DNA of 64,000 nt from Brevibacterium pigmentatum. GTDB lineage: Bacteria > Actinomycetota > Actinomycetes > Actinomycetales > Brevibacteriaceae. Below the pieces are notes generated by a model. That model saw only the letters and a list, made by a program, of their open reading frames with translations, had not been told where the DNA came from and made no database searches. The position numbers were made by a program, and so were the translations under genes. Below are positions 43,831 through 54,203 of this stretch, piece by piece; position 1 is the first letter of the stretch; each line of letters begins with the position of its first letter. The DNA is taken from assembly GCF_011617465.1 (NCBI RefSeq), contig NZ_CP050153.1, positions 3,534,001 through 3,598,000 on the forward strand, read 5' to 3'.

Positions 43831-44475
43831 ATGCGTTCAACGACTTCCGATTCCAGCCCGCGCCGCTCTCCGAACTCCTCCCCGGAGACGGCGCAGAAGA
43901 TCCTCTCCGCCGCCGTCGCCGAGTTCGCCGCTCATGGGTTCACGAAGACAACTGTCCGCGGCATCGCCGCTGCGGCCGCGGTCTCCCCCGGGCTGGTCAT
44001 CCACCATTTCGGTTCCAAGGACGGGCTGCGCAGCGCCTGCGATGATCACGTGTTCGACCTGATAACGAGCGCAAAGGCGCGCAATGCCGAATACGCCACC
44101 ATGGCAGTGCAGATGATGTTCGACGACCCCGAACTGGCCACGGCAGTTGACTATCTCGTCAAGTCCCTGCTCGAGCCCAGCGACCACGGACAGCGCTACT
44201 TCGACCACTATGTCAACCTCGTCGAGTCCTATATCACCGAGGGATTCGCCGGATACACCTTCCGACAGAGCGAGGACTCCCACGGACAGGCGGCGACCAT
44301 CGCGGTCATGGCTCTGGCACCCTCCCTGCTCGAACATCGTCTGCATTCGGTTCTCGGCACCGAAGACACTGCCGGAACGATGGCCCGACTCGCCCCGCAT
44401 CTGCTCGATCTCTACCTGCATGGAGCGCTCGAATCCGTCCCCGACAACTCTGACCTAGGAGATGAGGAACCATGA
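43831..44475 (+). CDS. TetR-family regulator of an export operon
   Basis: 214-residue regulator. [49 protein letters not shown] is the helix-turn-helix, and the remaining helices form the ligand domain. A TTG at 43807 would add eight residues, but ATG 43831 sits right after the palindromic -10 region and fits a leaderless message. The stop overlaps the ATG of the ATPase gene, so it controls its own operon. Loss of repression on drug binding is the usual mode for such regulators. Confidence 0.87.
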   Translation: MRSTTSDSSPRRSPNSSPETAQKILSAAVAEFAAHGFTKTTVRGIAAAAAVSPGLVIHHFGSKDGLRSACDDHVFDLITSAKARNAEYATMAVQMMFDDPELATAVDYLVKSLLEPSDHGQRYFDHYVNLVESYITEGFAGYTFRQSEDSHGQAATIAVMALAPSLLEHRLHSVLGTEDTAGTMARLAPHLLDLYLHGALESVPDNSDLGDEEP

Positions 44476-45410
44476 GCACTGTGACCCGCACCCGTCGTAC
44501 CGACGACAACCGAGCATCCGCCTCGGCGGCGATCTCGATGCGAGACGTCGTGAAATCCTACGGACGCGTCCGCGCACTCGACGGCCTCGACCTCGAGGTC
44601 GCCCGCGGCGAAGTCCACGGCTTCCTCGGCCCCAACGGCGCCGGCAAGTCGACGACGATCCGGCTCCTGCTCGGCATCCTGCGACACAATTCGGGTACGG
44701 TGCGCCTCCTCGGCGAGGATCCTTGGGCAAAGGCGGTGCCCCTGCACCGCCGCCTGGCCTATGTTCCCGGCGATGTGGAACTGTGGCCGGGGCTGACCGG
44801 CGGTGAGGCGATCGACCTGTTCGCCCGGCTGCGCGGAGGGGTCGACAGACGCCGTCGCGATGAACTCATCGAGCGCTTCGATCTCGACCCGCGGAAGAAG
44901 GGCCGAACCTACTCGAAGGGCAACCGGCAGAAGGTCGCGCTCATCTCCGCACTGGCCTCGGACGTCGAACTGCTGCTCCTCGACGAACCGACGGCCGGGC
45001 TCGACCCGCTCATGGAGGCGGTGTTCCAGGACTGCATCCGCGAGGCGAAGGACGCCGGCCGCACGGTGCTGCTCTCCAGCCACATCCTCGCCCAGGTCGA
45101 GGCACTGGCCGATCGGGTATCGATCATCCGCTCCGGTCGCATCGTCGAGACGGGAACTCTGTCCGACCTGCGGCACCTGTCGCGGACGACGATCGCCGTC
45201 GGTCTCGAACACGATGTGCCCGCCCTGTCCGAGATGACCGGAGTCCACGACCTCGTCCGCGAAGGTTCGCGGCTGCATTTCAGCGCCGATACGGCGCAGC
45301 TGCCCCGTATCATGCGGGCACTCGGCGAGCATGATGTCGAATCGCTCACCGCGACCCCGCCGACCCTCGAGCAGCTGCTGCTGCGTCACTACGGCAAGGA
45401 GGAGTCATGA
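44472..45410 (+). CDS. ABC exporter ATPase (DrrA-like drug efflux type)
   Basis: 312-residue ATPase. Walker [10 protein letters not shown] is at 53-61. The signature loop reads YSKGNRQKV rather than the canonical LSGGQ, as often seen in this export group. Walker B with [13 protein letters not shown] follows, and the H-loop is [16 protein letters not shown]. The C-terminal 90 residues are the extension typical of DrrA-like exporters. The ATG overlaps the TetR stop and the stop overlaps the permease ATG, so all three are translationally coupled. It drives export through the large permease. Confidence 0.9.
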   Translation: MSTVTRTRRTDDNRASASAAISMRDVVKSYGRVRALDGLDLEVARGEVHGFLGPNGAGKSTTIRLLLGILRHNSGTVRLLGEDPWAKAVPLHRRLAYVPGDVELWPGLTGGEAIDLFARLRGGVDRRRRDELIERFDLDPRKKGRTYSKGNRQKVALISALASDVELLLLDEPTAGLDPLMEAVFQDCIREAKDAGRTVLLSSHILAQVEALADRVSIIRSGRIVETGTLSDLRHLSRTTIAVGLEHDVPALSEMTGVHDLVREGSRLHFSADTAQLPRIMRALGEHDVESLTATPPTLEQLLLRHYGKEES

Positions 45411-47143
45411 ATCTGCTGGCCGCGCACACGGACGATGGGGATCGCCCCATCCACGGCGGTGGGCCCACAGCACCTCGGTCGTCGCGCCATCGTGGTGCAC
45501 ATGAACGCGAGCGGGGCGGCCGCCTCGGCGAGTCAAGCCTGGCCGGGCTGGGTCACCTGCTGAGGTTCATGCTGCGCCGGGACCGGCTGTGGCTGCCGAT
45601 CTGGGTGCTCGCCCTTTCCGCACTCACCGCGTATTTCGCGAATGCGATCGCCGTGGTCATGGATTCGGATTCGCTGCAGGCGATGACGGCGTTCGCGAAG
45701 AATCCGGTGATGGCGCTCATCACGGGGCCGGGTTACGGGCTCGACCAGGTGACCGTCCCGCGGTTCATCGTCGGCATGTACGGGGTGTTCCTCATGATCG
45801 GGGCGGCTCTGATGTCGATCCTCACGGTCTCTCGGCACACTCGCGCCGAGGAGCAGACCGGGCGGGCCGAGCTCGTCCGCGCGAGCGTCACCGGTCGGCA
45901 TACTCAGCTCATTGCGGCCCTTGTGCTCACGGTGTTCATGAATCTCCTGCTCGCTGCTGGGATGGCGGCGGCGTTCGGATTCTCTCAGGCCGAACCGGAT
46001 TCGTGGTCGGCGACGGTGCTGTTCGCGGTCGGGATCGGCGCGGTGGGCTGTGTCTTCGCGGCCGTCACCGCGGTCACGGTGCAGCTGAGCGCGTTCGCCA
46101 GGGCCGCCTCGTCGATGGCCGGCGCGGTGCTTGCTCTCGGCTTCGTCGTCCGCGGTATCGGCGATATGTCGGCGGTGTCCGGGGGTTCGCTCGATTGGCT
46201 GTCGTGGTTCTCGCCCTTGGGGTGGGCGCAGCAGACGGCGCCGTTCACCCTCGACCGCTGGTGGCCGCTGCTGTATTCGGCCGGTCTGTTCGCAGTCCTC
46301 GTCGTCGTGGCCGTGGTGCTGCAGTCCCGTCGCGATCTGGGTGCCGGGATCGTCGCCGAACGGCTGGGCCGGTCGCAGGCAGGACTGCTGCTGTCGACGC
46401 CGTTGGGTGTGGCACTGCGCCTGCAGGCATCGAGTCTGATCTGGTGGTCGCTGAGCATGCTGGTCATGGGAGTGGTGTTCGGTTCGTTCACCGGGCCCAT
46501 GGACGAAGGAGCGGCGGGGATGCCGCCGGAGATTCTGGCGATCATGGGCGGTCGGTCCGGAATCGTCGACGGCTATCTCGGCTATACGGCCCTGTACTTC
46601 GCGATCATCGTTGCCGCGTATGCGACCATCGCCGCAGGTGGGCTGCGGTCTGAGGAATCCGCCTTCCACACCGAACCGGTGCTTGCGACCGCGGTCTCCC
46701 GCAGCGGCTGGTTGGCTTCGTGGGCCGCCGTGACGCTGGTCGGGGCGGGATGGCTGATGGTCATGGCCGGTCTTGGCGAAGGAGTAGGGGCCGCGGTGTC
46801 GATGGACGATTGGTCCCTGCTGTGGCCTGCCCTGCTCGGCCACCTCGCGCAGACGCCGTCGATCTGGGCCCTGCTCGGCTTCGCCTACCTGCTCTATGGC
46901 CTCGCCCCGCGGCTGATGAGCCTGAGCTGGATCGTCTTCGGCGCCTCGGCGGTGCTCGCGCTCTTCGGCGGGCTGATGCAGCTCGACGACGCGGTCCTCG
47001 ATCTGTCCCTGTTCACCCATATCGGCCAATATCCGGCCCAGGAAATCTCCGCCGAGGCGGTGCTGTGGTTGGCCGGAATCGCTGTGGTCCTCGTCGGTGT
47101 TGGGATGGTCGGGTTCCGGAGGCGGGACCTGGTTACGGCGTGA
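45407..47143 (+). CDS. ABC exporter permease, polyketide-antibiotic exporter type
   Basis: 578-residue permease with about twelve hydrophobic helices in two halves, each beginning with an amphipathic region ([31 protein letters not shown] in the first; [24 protein letters not shown] in the second). This tandem arrangement is that of exporters annotated for polyketide antibiotics, where one protein replaces two half-permeases. About 50 N-terminal residues are cytoplasmic and hydrophilic. The 3' end overlaps the LuxR gene on the other strand by 11 bases. Cargo unknown; export or self-resistance is likely. Confidence 0.85.
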   Translation: MNLLAAHTDDGDRPIHGGGPTAPRSSRHRGAHERERGGRLGESSLAGLGHLLRFMLRRDRLWLPIWVLALSALTAYFANAIAVVMDSDSLQAMTAFAKNPVMALITGPGYGLDQVTVPRFIVGMYGVFLMIGAALMSILTVSRHTRAEEQTGRAELVRASVTGRHTQLIAALVLTVFMNLLLAAGMAAAFGFSQAEPDSWSATVLFAVGIGAVGCVFAAVTAVTVQLSAFARAASSMAGAVLALGFVVRGIGDMSAVSGGSLDWLSWFSPLGWAQQTAPFTLDRWWPLLYSAGLFAVLVVVAVVLQSRRDLGAGIVAERLGRSQAGLLLSTPLGVALRLQASSLIWWSLSMLVMGVVFGSFTGPMDEGAAGMPPEILAIMGGRSGIVDGYLGYTALYFAIIVAAYATIAAGGLRSEESAFHTEPVLATAVSRSGWLASWAAVTLVGAGWLMVMAGLGEGVGAAVSMDDWSLLWPALLGHLAQTPSIWALLGFAYLLYGLAPRLMSLSWIVFGASAVLALFGGLMQLDDAVLDLSLFTHIGQYPAQEISAEAVLWLAGIAVVLVGVGMVGFRRRDLVTA

Positions 47144-49424
47144 GGTACCCCAAGGACCGGGCCCGGCTGAGAACGTCCGCCCGGTTCGAGACTCCGAATT
47201 TGCGGTAGAGGGCGGAGAGACGGTTCTTCACGGTTCCCGTGACCTGCTGCAGTTCGCCGGCGATCTCAGCCACGGACAGGCCACGTGCCAGCAGATCGAT
47301 GAGTTGGGCTTCGCCGACGTTGAGCTGCGGCGCTTCTGCTAGGTCCACGGAGACCGAGCCGATATGGCACAGGCGCTCCATAAGCTGCGTCGACGAGGCA
47401 AAGGTCACGGAGAACTCATTCGCAGCATCCGCCCATACCGGCGAGTCAGCTGTGAGGTCGACGAGTCGACTGCGATCGGGCAGCGGCAGCAGTGCAAGCG
47501 GCAGCAGTGAGCTCACCCAGGTCGAAAGACTCACAGCCATCGTGAAATCACCCTGCGCTGCGGCCTCGTCCCCGGTGCGCAGCTTGGCCGCTGCTCTGAT
47601 GGCGGCGAGTTCTGCGCGGCTGCGCGGACTGAGCGAACGGTGATAGAACCAGGTGTCGGCGCACGCGATCGCCTCGTCGTTGCGACCGGCCACGAGCTTT
47701 GAGCGGACGTCGAGGACGATGCGCGCATCACATGCCGGCGAGAGCCTCTCTCGGTCGAGCTCGGCCCACCGCAGCTGACCGAGTGCGATGAAGACCATGC
47801 TGCGTCCGAACGCAAGCAGATCCTTCTCGGCTGCGGATAGGCTTCCGGAGTCGCGATACCGCTCGGCATCATCGTTGACGAAGAGCAGCCCGGATTCGGA
47901 CTTTGCGGACAGCACTGCCAAGGTCCGAGCGATGAGAGGCAGGTAGACCCACAAGGTTCGCAGCTCGGGGTATGCGGACAGTGCGTCGATTTCCGTCTGA
48001 GCGCGTTGCACGTCGAGACGGTCGAGGGCCCGCAGTGCCGCGGCGATACGCAGCGGCGGCGTGACGAGCTCATCGATGATGACGCTCGGCCGTGTTGCTG
48101 AACGACCTGCGACAGAGCCGGTTCCGTCACCGGCTCGGCTGAGCTCGGACGACTCTGCTGCCAATGCGAGATGGATATCGGCTCGTTCACAGTCGCCGCT
48201 GACGGCCGAGATGAGAGCCGTCCACGCGATGATTGCCGGCAGCAGGAAGTCGCCGTCGATGTGACCGGCCCGAGCGGGTCCCTCGATCTCTTTGAGCAGG
48301 GACAGTGCCCGGCGAGACTTGGCTGCATGGTGGAGTGCGATCGCAGTGAGAAGTCGGACGACTGAACGCCCACGCACACTGGGCATCTTCGTCGCGGCAC
48401 GCATGCCCAATTCTTCGGCATCACCATGCCGGCCGGAATCGGCGAGACCGATCAGCTGACGAACGGTGTCGATGACATCCACCGGCAATCCGTCCGGCCG
48501 GGATTCTCCGCTCCCATCTTCTCCCGGTGCCGAGTCGCCGAGGATCGGCGGCAGTCGTGACCTCAGAAGTCCCGGGCCGGTATGCCTGATCGCGGCGGCA
48601 CGGATGCGTGCCGGATCGGCGGCAGCGGAATCGGCGTCGATGTCCTCGGCGAGTGTTCCGAAGAATTCGAGTCCGGGCCAGTTCGCACGAGTCTTGGGCG
48701 GCAGAAGACGAAACGCGGTGCAAGCGGTCCGCGGAGTGAGCAGGAACATCGGTATGCCCACTGCCTCGGTTACTCGCAGGAGCTGGGGCCAATAGCCGCC
48801 GTGTCGGGCCAAGAGCAGCACGTCGCTGAGGAGTTCGGGCTCGACGGTGCCCGCCGATTCCATATGTTCGATGAGCACCTCGAGAAGTGAGGCGACCACA
48901 GGCCCCGCATCGGGTGTGGTGGTGAGGTCATATCGCAGCTTGGCCGCGATGAGGGTCGGAACCTGCAGCAGTGAGCCCCGCACCGAATCCTCTACACGAG
49001 TGAGCGTCCCGCTGGAGTGGAGTCGGATCAGCACGCCCTCGGGGTCGTTGACCCCGATTCCGCCGAGGAGGTCGTCGGCTACCGCGGTCAGCGCCCGCAC
49101 GGCGGTCGTCTCCGACACAGCGCTGAGCTGAGCGAGCACCGAGGCTGCCGCCGTGTCACCGGGTCCCAGCTCCAGGGACAGCCGTGGACACAGTTCGACG
49201 ACCCAATCGGCGAAGGCAGCAGACTCGGGCTCCACCGTGACCCCTGCGGTGGCTCCGGCACGGAGGACCGCCTCGGCGAAGCGAGCACGACCGGCGCATT
49301 CAGTCCACAGCAGGTGGCAGAGCTCTGTGTCGACCGGGCCCACGCCTGAAGATTCGAGTTCGACGATGAAGTCTCCCAGACTGCGGCGAGGATCTTGCGC
49401 TTTCCCTTCAGCATTCGAGCTCAT
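47133..49424 (-). CDS. Large LuxR-family regulator, left flank of the exopolysaccharide locus
   Basis: 763-residue protein. Only the last 65 residues are clearly recognised: [58 protein letters not shown], a LuxR helix-turn-helix. The preceding 700 residues are helical and Leu/Ala-rich, like the TPR-type middle of LAL regulators. No N-terminal Walker A is visible, so it lacks the usual ATPase. ATG 49424 follows GAAGGATGG; an earlier ATG at 49481 adds 19 residues. It resembles the partial regulator at the right edge, and the two bracket the polysaccharide genes. Confidence 0.8.
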   Translation of the reverse strand: MSSNAEGKAQDPRRSLGDFIVELESSGVGPVDTELCHLLWTECAGRARFAEAVLRAGATAGVTVEPESAAFADWVVELCPRLSLELGPGDTAAASVLAQLSAVSETTAVRALTAVADDLLGGIGVNDPEGVLIRLHSSGTLTRVEDSVRGSLLQVPTLIAAKLRYDLTTTPDAGPVVASLLEVLIEHMESAGTVEPELLSDVLLLARHGGYWPQLLRVTEAVGIPMFLLTPRTACTAFRLLPPKTRANWPGLEFFGTLAEDIDADSAAADPARIRAAAIRHTGPGLLRSRLPPILGDSAPGEDGSGESRPDGLPVDVIDTVRQLIGLADSGRHGDAEELGMRAATKMPSVRGRSVVRLLTAIALHHAAKSRRALSLLKEIEGPARAGHIDGDFLLPAIIAWTALISAVSGDCERADIHLALAAESSELSRAGDGTGSVAGRSATRPSVIIDELVTPPLRIAAALRALDRLDVQRAQTEIDALSAYPELRTLWVYLPLIARTLAVLSAKSESGLLFVNDDAERYRDSGSLSAAEKDLLAFGRSMVFIALGQLRWAELDRERLSPACDARIVLDVRSKLVAGRNDEAIACADTWFYHRSLSPRSRAELAAIRAAAKLRTGDEAAAQGDFTMAVSLSTWVSSLLPLALLPLPDRSRLVDLTADSPVWADAANEFSVTFASSTQLMERLCHIGSVSVDLAEAPQLNVGEAQLIDLLARGLSVAEIAGELQQVTGTVKNRLSALYRKFGVSNRADVLSRARSLGYLTP

Positions 49425-49712
49425 GGTCGCCCATCCTTCATCTCGGCGGATCACACCCGCGTCACGCTCATCGACGTACACGTGAGCTCCTCCTTCCCTG
49501 TCCGGTCTTCACCGGCCGACCCTGTCAGCACGCAGCTCGCGAGCCTGCCCGGACTCCCAATGTGCCCGTATACCGGGTGCTTTCGTGCTCCACCGCGAGT
49601 GGTCTGCGGTAGTCCGCCAAGGGAATGCGGATACACGAACGGACCGGAGGACAGCTCCTCCTCAGCGGGAGTTCGTCTGACCTGTTCACCCGCCCCGGAT
49701 ACTGGCCGTCGT

Positions 49713-50969
49713 TCAGTTCGCCGCGTCGATTTCCGACTGTCCTCGTGCAGACTGGCGGACAGCTGCAGGCGGGAGGCCAGCATACAGAATCGGCAGAGAG
49801 ACGAAGAAGATCGTGAAGAGTGTGCCCACGAGGCCGACGGTGAAGAAGGAGACGCTTTCGACGCAGGACAGACCCATGACCCCAACTGCCGAGGCGTAGA
49901 GGACATGTCGACGTCCGACGTCGAGGTGTGATCGGACGACCCTGCGCCAGGCCAACCCGAGGATCAGCAGCATCAGGATCAGCTCGACCATTCCTCCGCC
50001 GACCAACGATTCGACGAAGAAGCTGTGGAATTCCTCATAGGGCATTCCCCTCTCCTGAGCGAACATGACGCCGCGGAAGCTTCCGCTGCCGAGCAGGATC
50101 CCGTGCTCTCGCCAGATGTCGAGTCCGATCGACCAGACGACGTCGCGGCCCGCCAACGCGGCGTCCGGTCTCAGAATGAGTTCTTCGAGTTTGTCTCCGA
50201 CTCCGGTGGTGACTACGACCGCGGCACCGATTCCGCCGACGGCGAGGAAAGAAGCGAAGTACTTCGGTTTGGTCCGGAGCCTGAGCACGGCGAAGACGGT
50301 GAGGAAGATGAGTGAGGCGGCAATCGATCCCCGCGACATGGTCAGAAACAGCGAGGCGATCTGCAGGGCGAAGAGACCGATGTTGTGCGCGCGACAGCGT
50401 CGGGCATGGAGGTACAGCATATGGGCGACGAGGCCGAGGAACAGGAAGTATCCGAACTGATTGCGGTTGGCGAAGAAGCTGGCGAACTCGAACTGGTAAC
50501 TCGAGTCGGCGCTGAACATCAGAGGAATGTCGGATGCGTGCTGCACGAAGTTGACGATGATGGCGATGAACGTGAGCCACAGAAATCCGCCGAGAAAGGT
50601 GTGCAAGTCGTGCTCACTCGGGTGCAGCGCCTGGACCAGGCCGGCGAAGACAAGGATTCCGATGATCCCAGCGGCCGCTCCGAGCAGGTCCAGAACGTCA
50701 TAGATTCCGTACCTCATGCCCACAGAAACCAGAGTGGTCGCCTGCATGATTCCGTAGACGATGGCAATCGCGATCCACGGATCCCTTGGCTGAACTCGCC
50801 AGTGGAAGGCCGCGACGACGATGACCAGCAACTGCAGCATATAGCCGATGCCCACCGCCACCATGAACGGCACCGGGACTCCGAATGCCACCACCACAGC
50901 CACCGGCACGATTGCGACCAGGAGAAGTATGAGCAGAAGCCCGCCGACTCCGCTTCGAGTCGAACTCAT
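49713..50969 (-). CDS. wzy: O-antigen ligase/polymerase-like protein (Wzy)
   Basis: 418-residue integral membrane protein with about eleven hydrophobic helices. A large external loop near residues 250-320 contains AALAGRDVVWSIGLDIWREHGILLGSGSFRGVMFAQERGMPYEEFHSFFVESLVGGG. This has the spacing of the catalytic loop of O-antigen ligase/Wzy proteins (arginine, and HS with two acidic residues). Earlier FASFFANRNQFGYFLFLGLVAHML is also typical. It polymerises lipid-linked repeat units outside the membrane. The start is uncertain: ATG 50969 is used, but 50999, which overlaps the glycosyltransferase stop, is equally possible. Confidence 0.82.
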   Translation of the reverse strand: MSSTRSGVGGLLLILLLVAIVPVAVVVAFGVPVPFMVAVGIGYMLQLLVIVVAAFHWRVQPRDPWIAIAIVYGIMQATTLVSVGMRYGIYDVLDLLGAAAGIIGILVFAGLVQALHPSEHDLHTFLGGFLWLTFIAIIVNFVQHASDIPLMFSADSSYQFEFASFFANRNQFGYFLFLGLVAHMLYLHARRCRAHNIGLFALQIASLFLTMSRGSIAASLIFLTVFAVLRLRTKPKYFASFLAVGGIGAAVVVTTGVGDKLEELILRPDAALAGRDVVWSIGLDIWREHGILLGSGSFRGVMFAQERGMPYEEFHSFFVESLVGGGMVELILMLLILGLAWRRVVRSHLDVGRRHVLYASAVGVMGLSCVESVSFFTVGLVGTLFTIFFVSLPILYAGLPPAAVRQSARGQSEIDAAN

Positions 50970-50988
50970 GCGGTGAGCAGCTGCTGAC

Positions 50989-52167
50989 TCAGGTCGCATC
51001 GAGGACCACCCCGCCGAGGCGTTCATAGGTCACCGCCCGATCGAAGCGCTCCTCGGCCATCCGTCGTGACCCCATACCGCGTTCCACCAGATTTCGGTCT
51101 TGGGCCAGTTCCACCAGCGCTGCGGCGACGGCTTCCGCCGTCGGTTCACAACTGATTCCTGCTCCGTAGGCGACGAGCAGGTCCCGATACTCGGGGCATT
51201 CCTGAGAGTTGACGACCGGCAGCCCTGCCGCAGCGTAGTCGCCGATCTTGTTGGTGATGGACTGTGCGGCTCCCGCAACGATGGGATTGACCGCGATATC
51301 GCATCCTCGCAGACGTGCGACCATCTCCGGATACTCGAGTCTGCCGTAGAAGATGACCTCTTCGAGCAGATCGGCAGTTTCCCCGCGCCATTGGGTCTCG
51401 AACGGTCCCGTGCCCATCACATGCAGGCGCATGCGCTTTCCTGCACGCTTCAGTATGCGAAGTGCTTCGAATACCGTCGGCAGGTCGTAGCTGTGCCCCA
51501 GGGTGCCGACGTATGCAAGTTCGATGTATCCGTCGTCGGTCGGTCGGTTCGCGCCGAAACTGTCGAAGCGCTGCAGGTCGGTGCCGAGATAGACGGTCGT
51601 CACCCCGGCCGCGTCCCCGCGAGCCTCAGCAACGCGATTCGAGTAGGTCTCGGAGACAGTGACCACTGAGTCTGCAGCACGATAGATCCGTTCAGCTGTT
51701 CTGCGCAGCGGTGCGAGCACGGAACGTCCGGCCCAATGTGGTCTGAGCACGAGTTCGAAGGCTTCGGGCCACAGATCCTGCACATCGAGGATGAGTCGCA
51801 CACCGTTTCTTGCGGCGAATTCGGTCGCAGCGTGCGCGGCTTCGAGCGAGGGCACGGCGCAGTAGACGACGTCGGGCACCCGTCGGTGCCGCAGATATTC
51901 CTTGAGGTTCCGACCGAGGGCCCGGTGGCTGAGAAGACGACGCATGGAGACGTTGGTCCGATAGGCAGGTTCAGAGACGTAGGTGGTCACGAAGAGCTGA
52001 GTCTCCCCGTCGGAAGGGTCCCGATGCTTCTTGGACAGATGGTGGAACGACGAAGTGACCAGCTCGACCTCGGCTCCCCGACGGGCGAGAATGCCGGCCA
52101 AGGTGTCGAACCGGTCATCCGGCCGTCTTCCGCCGCCGGTGAAGTGGGCGATCATCAATACGTCCAT
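50989..52167 (-). CDS. Glycosyltransferase family 4
   Basis: 392-residue GT-B glycosyltransferase. HFTGGGRRPDDRFDTLAGILARRGAEVELVTSSFHHLSKK at the N-terminus and LDVQDLWPEAFELVL at the domain junction resemble WcaI/WbuB-type enzymes that transfer amino-deoxy sugars. The donor-site glutamate motif region is GDYAAAGLPVVNSQECPEYRDLL. It is the only clear glycosyltransferase in the visible locus. ATG 52167 follows GAGGAAGTGACC. It reads from the flippase gene with 4 bases between them, in one operon with wzx, the phospho-sugar transferase and the kinase. Confidence 0.87.
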   Translation of the reverse strand: MDVLMIAHFTGGGRRPDDRFDTLAGILARRGAEVELVTSSFHHLSKKHRDPSDGETQLFVTTYVSEPAYRTNVSMRRLLSHRALGRNLKEYLRHRRVPDVVYCAVPSLEAAHAATEFAARNGVRLILDVQDLWPEAFELVLRPHWAGRSVLAPLRRTAERIYRAADSVVTVSETYSNRVAEARGDAAGVTTVYLGTDLQRFDSFGANRPTDDGYIELAYVGTLGHSYDLPTVFEALRILKRAGKRMRLHVMGTGPFETQWRGETADLLEEVIFYGRLEYPEMVARLRGCDIAVNPIVAGAAQSITNKIGDYAAAGLPVVNSQECPEYRDLLVAYGAGISCEPTAEAVAAALVELAQDRNLVERGMGSRRMAEERFDRAVTYERLGGVVLDAT

Positions 52168-52171
52168 GGGG

Positions 52172-53533
52172 TCACTTCCTCGTTGTGTCTGAGTGTCGAT
52201 GGATGGCGTCGCTCATGGCTGTGTCGGCCATGGCCGTCACATCCGCTTCCGCGGCCGATCGTGGATCGCTGTTATTCGCATCCTCGGCGAGCCCGTCGCA
52301 AGCCGAAGATTCGGGTCTGCTCCTGAGCACTCGGATGAGTGCGTACGCACCTGCTGCGGCACAGACGGAGTACCCGATGATCGACCCGTAGGCTGCACCG
52401 AGCATGCCGTAGGGCGGAATCAGCGTGAGATAGGCGAGCACCGAGGCGGCCGTGCCGACGATTTCGACGATCGAGACCCGTCCCGGCGCGTCCAAGGCAA
52501 TGAGCAGACCCTGCTGGACGCGAGTCAGTCCGAATACGACAGCTGAGGCCGCCAAGGGAACGATCACTGCGGTCGCCGGCCGATAGGACTCGGGAAGCAC
52601 GAAGATGATCATGGCGAAGGCCGCACCCGCCAGCACTGCCGCGAAGACGATCAGCAGAAGGACGCTTCGGACGATGACACGGAGGACTGGGAGCGGGCCC
52701 GACGAGAACGACTTCGACCAGCTGCGCAGAGAAGCGTCAACCCACTGCTGCACCGGCCACGTCGCCATCTCGAGAACTGTGGCGACGGTGACATACAGGC
52801 CGAGCTCCGCCGAACTGCTCAGCATTGGAAGCAGCAGTCGGTCCGAGCGCAGCATCGCGGTGTTGCTGAAGTCTGAGGGGAGCAGAACCCAGCCGCGGCG
52901 GCGCAGCCCCCGGCTCTCCGCCCGGGAGGGTGCCGACTGCTTCCACCCGCGCGGCGCGAGGAACAGAAGAGCGACGGCAGGAAGCGCCGATGCGGCATAT
53001 GCCCACATCCACACCACCGGGTCGTCCATACGCAGCAGCACCAGCAATGCGGCACCGACCACGATGATCACCTGGGTGGCGACCGCGTTGACGGTGAACC
53101 ACTTCCATTCCCGGCTGCAGACATAGGCGACGCGCAGCGCACGCACCAGCGAATTGAGTGCAACATATCCTGCGATTGCGATGACGCCCATCCACAGCCA
53201 TGTGGTGCTGAACGGTGACACCATCGCTGCGAGGACCACGATCGGAAGGATGCAGAGAGTCCCCGGCGTCACCATTCGGGCGAAGACTCGGTATTCGGTG
53301 CCGAAGCCTCCGGACCGAGCGGCGATGAAGGGCCGCTCGAGACCCATGATCGCGAACACGGAGAGGAAGTACGCGAGCTGCAGGGCAAAGGCGAGATCTC
53401 CGCGTCCCGACGGGCTCAGCACGAAGGCTGCCAGCAGGTTCACCGCCACCGCTCCACCTGCAGCGACCATCTGCGCGCTGACCAGGACAACGGCCGCGAG
53501 CTTCGCTCCCCCGAGTCTGCTACGAATCTCCAT
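52172..53533 (-). CDS. wzx: Polysaccharide flippase (Wzx-type, MOP superfamily)
   Basis: 453-residue membrane protein with about twelve hydrophobic helices. The first helix pair follows MEIRSRLGGAKLAAVVLVSAQMVAAGG, and the early loop LSPSGRGDLAFALQLAYFLS resembles that of Wzx/RfbX proteins. The cytoplasmic middle loop is Arg-rich (SAPSRAESRGLRRRGWVLL). The C-terminal 50 residues are acidic and hydrophilic. It moves the undecaprenyl-linked repeat unit across the membrane. It overlaps the sugar-transferase gene by 14 bases. Confidence 0.83.
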   Translation of the reverse strand: MEIRSRLGGAKLAAVVLVSAQMVAAGGAVAVNLLAAFVLSPSGRGDLAFALQLAYFLSVFAIMGLERPFIAARSGGFGTEYRVFARMVTPGTLCILPIVVLAAMVSPFSTTWLWMGVIAIAGYVALNSLVRALRVAYVCSREWKWFTVNAVATQVIIVVGAALLVLLRMDDPVVWMWAYAASALPAVALLFLAPRGWKQSAPSRAESRGLRRRGWVLLPSDFSNTAMLRSDRLLLPMLSSSAELGLYVTVATVLEMATWPVQQWVDASLRSWSKSFSSGPLPVLRVIVRSVLLLIVFAAVLAGAAFAMIIFVLPESYRPATAVIVPLAASAVVFGLTRVQQGLLIALDAPGRVSIVEIVGTAASVLAYLTLIPPYGMLGAAYGSIIGYSVCAAAGAYALIRVLRSRPESSACDGLAEDANNSDPRSAAEADVTAMADTAMSDAIHRHSDTTRK

Positions 53534-54203
53534 TGCCCGCGTTCCTCTCTCCGGTGAACGTGGGCATCGTGTCGAAGCCGCCCTTGCTGATGCCCTGCCG
53601 TCCGAGCACGGTCTGCACTGTCTGCAGGAGAATGAGCAGGTCGAGTCTCAGACACCGGGTGTCGACGTATTCCACATCGAGTCGGAATTTGTCGTCCCAG
53701 TCGAGGTCGTTGCGGCCACGAACCTGCGCCAAACCGGTGATTCCGGGCAGCGCCTCGTGTCGCCGGGACTGTTCAGGCGTGTACCGGTCAAGATACTCCA
53801 CCCGCAGCGGTCGCGGTCCGACGAGACTCATCTCGCCGCAGGCGACGTTCCACAGCGAAGGCAGTTCGTCGAGGCTCGACGCCCGCAGGAACCGGCCGAG
53901 CCGGGTCAGTCGCTGTCCATCGGTGATACGGTCGGCGTCCGGATGCAGCATGGTTCGGAACTTCAGAATGTCGAACACCTTCCCTCCGCGCCCGGGACGA
54001 GGCTGCCTGAAGAGCACGGGCCTGCCATGGACGACGAGCACGACAACGGCGACGACCGCTTGCAGGGGTGCTGTGATGATCAGCCCGAATACGCTGAGGC
54101 AGACATCGATCCCTCGTTTCACGGTGTCGTAAGGGCGTCGTTGCGTACGGGTATTCATTCGGCGCGCGCGAGTGGCTGCCGGCTGCTGCTCGATCTCGTC
54201 CAT
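53520..54203 (-). CDS. Undecaprenyl-phosphate sugar transferase, small monotopic (PglC-like)
   Basis: 227-residue initiating transferase. One re-entrant hydrophobic helix (RGIDVCLSVFGLIITAPLQAVVAVVVLVV) precedes PVLFRQPRPGRGGKVFDILKFRTM, then TRLGRFLRASSLDELPSLWNV with the catalytic Asp-Glu, SLVGPRPL, and LPGITGLAQVRGR. It lacks the four-helix N-terminal domain of WbaP/WcaJ, as in PglC, which places a phospho-amino-trideoxy-sugar on undecaprenyl phosphate. This fits the PglF- and PglE-like enzymes in the locus. The second of two adjacent ATGs is chosen for spacing from AGGAGG. Confidence 0.88.
   Translation of the reverse strand: MDEIEQQPAATRARRMNTRTQRRPYDTVKRGIDVCLSVFGLIITAPLQAVVAVVVLVVHGRPVLFRQPRPGRGGKVFDILKFRTMLHPDADRITDGQRLTRLGRFLRASSLDELPSLWNVACGEMSLVGPRPLRVEYLDRYTPEQSRRHEALPGITGLAQVRGRNDLDWDDKFRLDVEYVDTRCLRLDLLILLQTVQTVLGRQGISKGGFDTMPTFTGERNAGNGDS

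Noticed and set aside
45533-47029. 498-codon minus-strand frame opposite the exporter permease
   Set aside because: His/Arg/Gln/Pro-rich shadow of a clear twelve-helix permease.
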